Shown here: positions 55,742 to 64,000 of the stretch, piece by piece
How the letters are laid out: each line of letters begins with the position of its first letter
Numbering within the stretch: the stretch's first letter is position 1
Source of the DNA: Panagrolaimus kolymaensis
Taxonomy: Eukaryota; Nematoda; Chromadorea; Rhabditida; Panagrolaimidae
DNA length: 64,000 nt
NCBI GenBank assembly: GCA_028622995.1
Contig: JAJQJQ010000054.1
Span: 62,001 to 126,000 of the forward strand
Direction: 5' to 3'
Notes under the pieces: generated by a model
The model's database searches: none
Told to the model about the DNA's origin: nothing
The model's input: the letters and a program-made list of their open reading frames with translations, nothing else
Position numbers and translations under genes: made by a program

Positions 55742-57633
55742 GATTTAATAAATTTTAATGGATCCGCTAACATATTTATGATGCTTCCAATAACAAAAAC
55801 ATCAAGATTTTCTGATAGCTTGAGGTCATTTATTTCCTATAAAAAAGGAAAAACTATAAGAAAAAATAATTTTTTTGATTTAATAAATTTTAATGGATCC
55901 GCTAACATATTTATGATGCTTCCAATAACAAAAACATCAAGATTTTCTGATAGCTTGAGGTCATTTATTTCCTATAAAAAAGGAAAAACTATAAGAAAAA
56001 ATAATTTTTTTGATTTAATAAATTTTAATGGATCCGCTAACATATTTATGATGCTTCCAATAACAAAAACATCAAGATTTTCTGATAGCTTGAGGTCATT
56101 TATTTCCTATAAAAAAGGAAAAACTATAAGAAAAAATAATTTTTTTGATTTAATAAATTTTAATGGATCCGCTAACATATTTATGATGCTTCCAATAACA
56201 AAAACATCAAGATTTTCTGATAGCTTGAGGTCATTTATTTCCTATAAAAAAGGAAAAACTATAAGAAAAAATAATTTTTTTGATTTAATAAATTTTAATG
56301 GATCCGCTAACATATTTATGATGCTTCCAATAACAAAACAATCAAGATTTTCTGAAAGCTTGAGGTCGTTTATTTCCTATAAAAAAGGAAAAACTATAAG
56401 AAAAAATAATTTTTTTGATTTAATAAATTTTAATGGATCCGCTAACATATTTATGATGCTTCCAATAACAAAACGATCAAGATTTTCTGAAAGCTTGAGG
56501 TCGTTTATTTCCTATAAAAAAGGAAAAACTATAAGAAAAAATAATTTTTTTGATTTAATAAATTTTAATGGATCCGCTAACATATTTATGATGCTTCCAA
56601 TAACAAAACGATCAAGATTTTCTGAAAGCTTGAGGTCATTTATTTCCTATAAAAAAGGAAAAACTATAAGAAAAAATAATTTTTTTGATTTAATAAATTT
56701 TAATGGATCCGCTAACATATTTATGATGCTTCCAATAACAAAACGATCAAGATTTTCTGAAAGCTTGAGGTCGTTTATTTCCTATAAAAAAGGAAAAACT
56801 ATAAGAAAAAATAATTTTTTTGATTTAATAAATTTTAATGGATCCGCTAACATATTTATGATGCTTCCAATAACAAAACGATCAAGATTTTCTGAAAGCT
56901 TGAGGTCGTTTATTTCCTATAAAAAAGGAAAAACTATAAGAAAAAATAATTTTTTTGATTTAATAAATTTTAATGGATCCGCTAACATATTTATGATGCT
57001 TCCAATAACAAAAACATCAAGATTTTCTGATAGCTTGAGGTCATTTATTTCCTATAAAAAAGGAAAAACTATAAGAAAAAATAATTTTTTTGATTTAATA
57101 AATTTTAATGGATCCGCTAACATATTTATGATGCTTCCAATAACAAAAACATCAAGATTTTCTGATAGCTTGAGGTCATTTATTTCCTATAAAAAAGGAA
57201 AAACTATAAGAAAAAATAATTTTTTTGATTTAATAAATTTTAATGGATCCGCTAACATATTTATGATGCTTCCAATAACAAAAACATCAAGATTTTCTGA
57301 TAGCTTGAGGTCATTTATTTCCTATAAAAAAGGAAAAACTATAAGAAAAAATAATTTTTTTGATTTAATAAATTTTAATGGATCCGCTAACATATTTATG
57401 ATGCTTCCAATAACAAAAACATCAAGATTTTCTGATAGCTTGAGGTCATTTATTTCCTATAAAAAAGGAAAAACTATAAGAAAAAATAATTTTTTTGATT
57501 TAATAAATTTTAATGGATCCGCTAACGTATTTATGATGCTTCCAATAACAAAAACATCAAGATTTTCTGATAGCTTGAGGTAATTTATTTCCTATAAAAA
57601 AGGAAAAACTATTACAAAAAAAATAATTTTTTT
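55742..57633 (+). repeat. 14-mer higher-order repeat unit, copy 1 (1892 bp)
   Basis: Order of variable dinucleotides: four AC, one CA, four CG, five AC. The last AC unit (57497-57633) carries ACGTATTT at 57527, AGGTAATTT, and the eight-A run that makes it 137 bp. The frame opens at 55778 and closes at the AGGTAA at 57583, 601 codons. The closing stop and the +2 length change lie in the same monomer, so each HOR unit is one frame block. Confidence 0.93.
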
Positions 57634-59660
57634 GATTTAATAAATTTTAATGGATCCGCTAACATATTTATGATGCTTCCAATAACAAAAACATCAAGAT
57701 TTTCTGATAGCTTGAGGTCATTTATTTCCTATAAAAAAGGAAAAACTATAAGAAAAAATAATTTTTTTGATTTAATAAATTTTAATGGATCCGCTAACAT
57801 ATTTATGATGCTTCCAATAACAAAAACATCAAGATTTTCTGATAGCTTGAGGTCAATTATTTCCTATAAAAAAGGAAAAACTATAAGAAAAAATAATTTT
57901 TTTGATTTAATAAATTTTAATGGATCCGCTAACATATTTATGATGCTTCCAATAACAAAAACATCAAGATTTTCTGATAGCTTGAGGTCATTTATTTCCT
58001 ATAAAAAAGGAAAAACTATAAGAAAAAATAATTTTTTTGATTTAATAAATTTTAATGGATCCGCTAACATATTTATGATGCTTCCAATAACAAAAACATC
58101 AAGATTTTCTGATAGCTTGAGGTCATTTATTTCCTATAAAAAAGGAAAAACTATAAGAAAAAATAATTTTTTTGATTTAATAAATTTTAATGGATCCGCT
58201 AACATATTTATGATGCTTCCAATAACAAAACAATCAAGATTTTCTGAAAGCTTGAGGTCGTTTATTTCCTATAAAAAAGGAAAAACTATAAGAAAAAATA
58301 ATTTTTTTGATTTAATAAATTTTAATGGATCCGCTAACATATTTATGATGCTTCCAATAACAAAACGATCAAGATTTTCTGAAAGCTTGAGGTCGTTTAT
58401 TTCCTATAAAAAAGGAAAAACTATAAGAAAAAATAATTTTTTTGATTTAATAAATTTTAATGGATCCGCTAACATATTTATGATGCTTCCAATAACAAAA
58501 CGATCAAGATTTTCTGAAAGCTTGAGGTCATTTATTTCCTATAAAAAAGGAAAAACTATAAGAAAAAATAATTTTTTTGATTTAATAAATTTTAATGGAT
58601 CCGCTAACATATTTATGATGCTTCCAATAACAAAACGATCAAGATTTTCTGAAAGCTTGAGGTCGTTTATTTCCTATAAAAAAGGAAAAACTATAAGAAA
58701 AAATAATTTTTTTGATTTAATAAATTTTAATGGATCCGCTAACATATTTATGATGCTTCCAATAACAAAACGATCAAGATTTTCTGAAAGCTTGAGGTCG
58801 TTTATTTCCTATAAAAAAGGAAAAACTATAAGAAAAAATAATTTTTTTGATTTAATAAATTTTAATGGATCCGCTAACATATTTATGATGCTTCCAATAA
58901 CAAAAACATCAAGATTTTCTGATAGCTTGAGGTCATTTATTTCCTATAAAAAAGGAAAAACTATAAGAAAAAATAATTTTTTTGATTTAATAAATTTTAA
59001 TGGATCCGCTAACATATTTATGATGCTTCCAATAACAAAAACATCAAGATTTTCTGATAGCTTGAGGTCATTTATTTCCTATAAAAAAGGAAAAACTATA
59101 AGAAAAAATAATTTTTTTGATTTAATAAATTTTAATGGATCCGCTAACATATTTATGATGCTTCCAATAACAAAAACATCAAGATTTTCTGATAGCTTGA
59201 GGTCATTTATTTCCTATAAAAAAGGAAAAACTATAAGAAAAAATAATTTTTTTGATTTAATAAATTTTAATGGATCCGCTAACATATTTATGATGCTTCC
59301 AATAACAAAAACATCAAGATTTTCTGATAGCTTGAGGTCATTTATTTCCTATAAAAAAGGAAAAACTATAAGAAAAAATAATTTTTTTGATTTAATAAAT
59401 TTTAATGGATCCGCTAACATATTTATGATGCTTCCAATAACAAAAACATCAAGATTTTCTGATAGCTTGAGGTCATTTATTTCCTATAAAAAAGGAAAAA
59501 CTATAAGAAAAAATAATTTTTTTGATTTAATAAATTTTAATGGATCCGCTAACGTATTTATGATGCTTCCAATAACAAAAACATCAAGATTTTCTGATAG
59601 CTTGAGGTAATTTATTTCCTATAAAAAAGGAAAAACTATTACAAAAAAAATAATTTTTTT
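57634..59660 (+). repeat. 15-mer higher-order repeat unit, copy 1 (2027 bp)
   Basis: As the 14-mer, but with six AC monomers at the end instead of five and TCAATT in the second monomer (near 57854). The marker unit with ACGTATTT is at 59554. The frame is open from 57670 to 59610 (646 codons). The 135-bp difference from the 14-mer is exactly one AC monomer, as expected from unequal exchange in register. Confidence 0.93.
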
Positions 59661-61552
59661 GATTTAATAAATTTTAATGGATCCGCTAACATATTTATGA
59701 TGCTTCCAATAACAAAAACATCAAGATTTTCTGATAGCTTGAGGTCATTTATTTCCTATAAAAAAGGAAAAACTATAAGAAAAAATAATTTTTTTGATTT
59801 AATAAATTTTAATGGATCCGCTAACATATTTATGATGCTTCCAATAACAAAAACATCAAGATTTTCTGATAGCTTGAGGTCATTTATTTCCTATAAAAAA
59901 GGAAAAACTATAAGAAAAAATAATTTTTTTGATTTAATAAATTTTAATGGATCCGCTAACATATTTATGATGCTTCCAATAACAAAAACATCAAGATTTT
60001 CTGATAGCTTGAGGTCATTTATTTCCTATAAAAAAGGAAAAACTATAAGAAAAAATAATTTTTTTGATTTAATAAATTTTAATGGATCCGCTAACATATT
60101 TATGATGCTTCCAATAACAAAAACATCAAGATTTTCTGATAGCTTGAGGTCATTTATTTCCTATAAAAAAGGAAAAACTATAAGAAAAAATAATTTTTTT
60201 GATTTAATAAATTTTAATGGATCCGCTAACATATTTATGATGCTTCCAATAACAAAACAATCAAGATTTTCTGAAAGCTTGAGGTCGTTTATTTCCTATA
60301 AAAAAGGAAAAACTATAAGAAAAAATAATTTTTTTGATTTAATAAATTTTAATGGATCCGCTAACATATTTATGATGCTTCCAATAACAAAACGATCAAA
60401 ATTTTCTGAAAGCTTGAGGTCGTTTATTTCCTATAAAAAAGGAAAAACTATAAGAAAAAATAATTTTTTTGATTTAATAAATTTTAATGGATCCGCTAAC
60501 ATATTTATGATGCTTCCAATAACAAAACGATCAAGATTTTCTGAAAGCTTGAGGTCATTTATTTCCTATAAAAAAGGAAAAACTATAAGAAAAAATAATT
60601 TTTTTGATTTAATAAATTTTAATGGATCCGCTAACATATTTATGATGCTTCCAATAACAAAACGATCAAGATTTTCTGAAAGCTTGAGGTCGTTTATTTC
60701 CTATAAAAAAGGAAAAACTATAAGAAAAAATAATTTTTTTGATTTAATAAATTTTAATGGATCCGCTAACATATTTATGATGCTTCCAATAACAAAACGA
60801 TCAAGATTTTCTGAAAGCTTGAGGTCGTTTATTTCCTATAAAAAAGGAAAAACTATAAGAAAAAATAATTTTTTTGATTTAATAAATTTTAATGGATCCG
60901 CTAACATATTTATGATGCTTCCAATAACAAAAACATCAAGATTTTCTGATAGCTTGAGGTCATTTATTTCCTATAAAAAAGGAAAAACTATAAGAAAAAA
61001 TAATTTTTTTGATTTAATAAATTTTAATGGATCCGCTAACATATTTATGATGCTTCCAATAACAAAAACATCAAGATTTTCTGATAGCTTGAGGTCATTT
61101 ATTTCCTATAAAAAAGGAAAAACTATAAGAAAAAATAATTTTTTTGATTTAATAAATTTTAATGGATCCGCTAACATATTTATGATGCTTCCAATAACAA
61201 AAACATCAAGATTTTCTGATAGCTTGAGGTCATTTATTTCCTATAAAAAAGGAAAAACTATAAGAAAAAATAATTTTTTTGATTTAATAAATTTTAATGG
61301 ATCCGCTAACATATTTATGATGCTTCCAATAACAAAAACATCAAGATTTTCTGATAGCTTGAGGTCATTTATTTCCTATAAAAAAGGAAAAACTATAAGA
61401 AAAAATAATTTTTTTGATTTAATAAATTTTAATGGATCCGCTAACGTATTTATGATGCTTCCAATAACAAAAACATCAAGATTTTCTGATAGCTTGAGGT
61501 AATTTATTTCCTATAAAAAAGGAAAAACTATTACAAAAAAAATAATTTTTTT
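59661..61552 (+). repeat. 14-mer higher-order repeat unit, copy 2 (1892 bp)
   Basis: Lies 3919 bp after the first 14-mer. The only difference I noticed is A at 60400 where the first copy has G at 56481 (CGATCAAAATT against CGATCAAGATT). The ACGTATTT marker is at 61446. The frame is open from 59697 to 61502 (601 codons). Confidence 0.93.
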
Positions 61553-63579
61553 GATTTAATAAATTTTAATGGATCCGCTAACATATTTATGATGCTTCCA
61601 ATAACAAAAACATCAAGATTTTCTGATAGCTTGAGGTCATTTATTTCCTATAAAAAAGGAAAAACTATAAGAAAAAATAATTTTTTTGATTTAATAAATT
61701 TTAATGGATCCGCTAACATATTTATGATGCTTCCAATAACAAAAACATCAAGATTTTCTGATAGCTTGAGGTCAATTATTTCCTATAAAAAAGGAAAAAC
61801 TATAAGAAAAAATAATTTTTTTGATTTAATAAATTTTAATGGATCCGCTAACATATTTATGATGCTTCCAATAACAAAAACATCAAGATTTTCTGATAGC
61901 TTGAGGTCATTTATTTCCTATAAAAAAGGAAAAACTATAAGAAAAAATAATTTTTTTGATTTAATAAATTTTAATGGATCCGCTAACATATTTATGATGC
62001 TTCCAATAACAAAAACATCAAGATTTTCTGATAGCTTGAGGTCATTTATTTCCTATAAAAAAGGAAAAACTATAAGAAAAAATAATTTTTTTGATTTAAT
62101 AAATTTTAATGGATCCGCTAACATATTTATGATGCTTCCAATAACAAAACAATCAAGATTTTCTGAAAGCTTGAGGTCGTTTATTTCCTATAAAAAAGGA
62201 AAAACTATAAGAAAAAATAATTTTTTTGATTTAATAAATTTTAATGGATCCGCTAACATATTTATGATGCTTCCAATAACAAAACGATCAAGATTTTCTG
62301 AAAGCTTGAGGTCGTTTATTTCCTATAAAAAAGGAAAAACTATAAGAAAAAATAATTTTTTTGATTTAATAAATTTTAATGGATCCGCTAACATATTTAT
62401 GATGCTTCCAATAACAAAACGATCAAGATTTTCTGAAAGCTTGAGGTCATTTATTTCCTATAAAAAAGGAAAAACTATAAGAAAAAATAATTTTTTTGAT
62501 TTAATAAATTTTAATGGATCCGCTAACATATTTATGATGCTTCCAATAACAAAACGATCAAGATTTTCTGAAAGCTTGAGGTCGTTTATTTCCTATAAAA
62601 AAGGAAAAACTATAAGAAAAAATAATTTTTTTGATTTAATAAATTTTAATGGATCCGCTAACATATTTATGATGCTTCCAATAACAAAACGATCAAGATT
62701 TTCTGAAAGCTTGAGGTCGTTTATTTCCTATAAAAAAGGAAAAACTATAAGAAAAAATAATTTTTTTGATTTAATAAATTTTAATGGATCCGCTAACATA
62801 TTTATGATGCTTCCAATAACAAAAACATCAAGATTTTCTGATAGCTTGAGGTCATTTATTTCCTATAAAAAAGGAAAAACTATAAGAAAAAATAATTTTT
62901 TTGATTTAATAAATTTTAATGGATCCGCTAACATATTTATGATGCTTCCAATAACAAAAACATCAAGATTTTCTGATAGCTTGAGGTCATTTATTTCCTA
63001 TAAAAAAGGAAAAACTATAAGAAAAAATAATTTTTTTGATTTAATAAATTTTAATGGATCCGCTAACATATTTATGATGCTTCCAATAACAAAAACATCA
63101 AGATTTTCTGATAGCTTGAGGTCATTTATTTCCTATAAAAAAGGAAAAACTATAAGAAAAAATAATTTTTTTGATTTAATAAATTTTAATGGATCCGCTA
63201 ACATATTTATGATGCTTCCAATAACAAAAACATCAAGATTTTCTGATAGCTTGAGGTCATTTATTTCCTATAAAAAAGGAAAAACTATAAGAAAAAATAA
63301 TTTTTTTGATTTAATAAATTTTAATGGATCCGCTAACATATTTATGATGCTTCCAATAACAAAAACATCAAGATTTTCTGATAGCTTGAGGTCATTTATT
63401 TCCTATAAAAAAGGAAAAACTATAAGAAAAAATAATTTTTTTGATTTAATAAATTTTAATGGATCCGCTAACGTATTTATGATGCTTCCAATAACAAAAA
63501 CATCAAGATTTTCTGATAGCTTGAGGTAATTTATTTCCTATAAAAAAGGAAAAACTATTACAAAAAAAATAATTTTTTT
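61553..63579 (+). repeat. 15-mer higher-order repeat unit, copy 2 (2027 bp)
   Basis: Lies 3919 bp after the first 15-mer; the translations of the two copies look identical, and I saw no base difference by eye. TCAATT is in the second monomer (near 61773) and ACGTATTT at 63473. The frame is open from 61589 to 63529 (646 codons). Confidence 0.93.
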
Positions 63580-64000
63580 GATTTAATAAATTTTAATGGA
63601 TCCGCTAACATATTTATGATGCTTCCAATAACAAAAACATCAAGATTTTCTGATAGCTTGAGGTCATTTATTTCCTATAAAAAAGGAAAAACTATAAGAA
63701 AAAATAATTTTTTTGATTTAATAAATTTTAATGGATCCGCTAACATATTTATGATGCTTCCAATAACAAAAACATCAAGATTTTCTGATAGCTTGAGGTC
63801 ATTTATTTCCTATAAAAAAGGAAAAACTATTACAAAAAATAATTTTTTTGATTTAATAAATTTTAATGGATCCGCTAACATATTTATGATGCTTCCAATA
63901 ACAAAAACATCAAGATTTTCTGATAGCTTGAGGTCATTTATTTCCTATAAAAAAGGAAAAACTATAAGAAAAAATAATTTTTTTGATTTAATAAATTTTA
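63580..64000 (+). repeat. Start of a further higher-order repeat unit, cut by the window end
   Basis: Three complete AC/GATA monomers and 16 bp of a fourth. The second monomer ends in ATTACA (near 63829) rather than the ATAAGA seen at this place in all four previous units, so this is a slightly different unit type or the edge of the uniform HOR. The array continues past the window. Confidence 0.8.

Larger units (their letters stand above)
1..64000 (+). repeat. Satellite DNA array, 134/135-bp monomer, 476 complete copies
   Basis: The window consists only of direct tandem copies of one AT-rich monomer. Counting from the GATTTAAT start of each copy gives 476 complete monomers from 4 to 63984. 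The classes 133 bp (2), 134 bp (288), 135 bp (178), 136 bp (3) and 137 bp (5) sum exactly to the span, so nothing else is inserted. All copies share one orientation. Copies differ at a handful of positions only: 15-16, 58-59, 75, 86-88, 106, 116-119 and the A-run starting at 120. Consensus G+C is about 25% by hand count. Uninterrupted arrays of this size are known from eukaryotic heterochromatin, which is the inferred location. I do not recognise the family. The array runs off both ends of the window, so its total length is unknown. Confidence 0.98.
42643..64000 (+). repeat. 135-bp, frame-preserving satellite domain (158 complete monomers)
   Basis: From here 149 of 158 complete monomers are exactly 135 bp, having six instead of five A in the run before TAATTTTTTT. 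Only one is 134 bp (near 42896), three are 136 bp and five are 137 bp. The variable dinucleotide 58-59 switches from CC/CT to CG, CA and AC. The AC type is tightly linked to GATAGC at 73-78, while CG and CA go with GAAAGC. Most units read ATAAGA rather than ATTACA at 115-120. Because 135 is divisible by three, one forward frame with a 45-residue period stays open across many units. The shift in length, subtype and end sequence within one or two monomers marks a real domain boundary. Confidence 0.93.

Noticed and set aside
1..64000. CRISPR array
   Set aside because: There are no short repeats separated by unique spacers; the entire 134/135-bp unit is conserved.
1..64000. Bacterial, phage or plasmid origin
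   Set aside because: A pure tandem array of 476 units without a gene is not known from such genomes; no coding density, replication or mobility genes are present.
1..64000. Telomeric repeats, rDNA spacer, tRNA or other RNA genes
   Set aside because: No short G-rich telomere motif, no rRNA or tRNA sequence, and the unit contains no pol III A/B boxes that I could recognise.
1..64000. CENP-B box
   Set aside because: No match to the TTCG...A..CGGG core was seen in the monomer; any centromere role would have to be independent of this motif.

Overview
The whole window is one uninterrupted, head-to-tail tandem array of an AT-rich satellite repeat. There is no gene, RNA gene, mobile element or unique sequence anywhere in it. 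Taking each monomer from its GATTTAAT start, I count 476 complete monomers between positions 4 and 63984, with 3 bp before and 16 bp after. They fall into five length classes: two of 133 bp, 288 of 134 bp, 178 of 135 bp, three of 136 bp and five of 137 bp. These add up to exactly the 63,981 bp spanned, so no insertion is hidden between markers. The consensus is about 25% G+C, and every monomer lies in the same orientation. Nearly all carry a BamHI site (GGATCC) at monomer position 19, and most carry a HindIII site (AAGCTT) at position 75. A pure array longer than 64 kb points to eukaryotic heterochromatin (centromeric, pericentromeric or subtelomeric) in an AT-rich genome. I do not recognise the repeat, and the sequence gives no basis for naming the species. 

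There are two main domains. Positions 1-42642 (318 monomers) are mostly 134-bp units, which shift reading frame at every copy. Positions 42643-64000 (158 complete monomers) are almost all 135-bp units, exactly 45 codons, so one forward frame stays open for up to 1385 codons. The long open frames follow from the repeat length and are very probably not genes. 

On top of the monomers lies a layered set of higher-order repeats (HORs), visible through private marker mutations that recur at fixed distances. The layers are: 11-mer and 7-mer spacing at about 3-5.5 kb; 8-mer and 10-mer (1073 and 1341 bp) at 6.4-9.1 kb; 4.2-4.8 kb blocks with internal 5-mers (670 bp) at 10.6-19.6 kb; a 10-mer (1343 bp) at 19.6-22.1 kb; 25-, 27- and 28-monomer units (3351, 3619 and 3753 bp) from 24.7 to 42.6 kb; 270-bp dimers and 540/541-bp tetramers at 45-54.7 kb; and a highly uniform alternating 14-mer/15-mer (1892 + 2027 = 3919 bp) from 55742 to the right end. 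The two 3919-bp copies appear to differ at one base, which suggests that the right end was amplified most recently. 

No genes cooperate here. The points of interest are the evolution of the array, its possible role in chromatin, and the accidental 45-codon frame.
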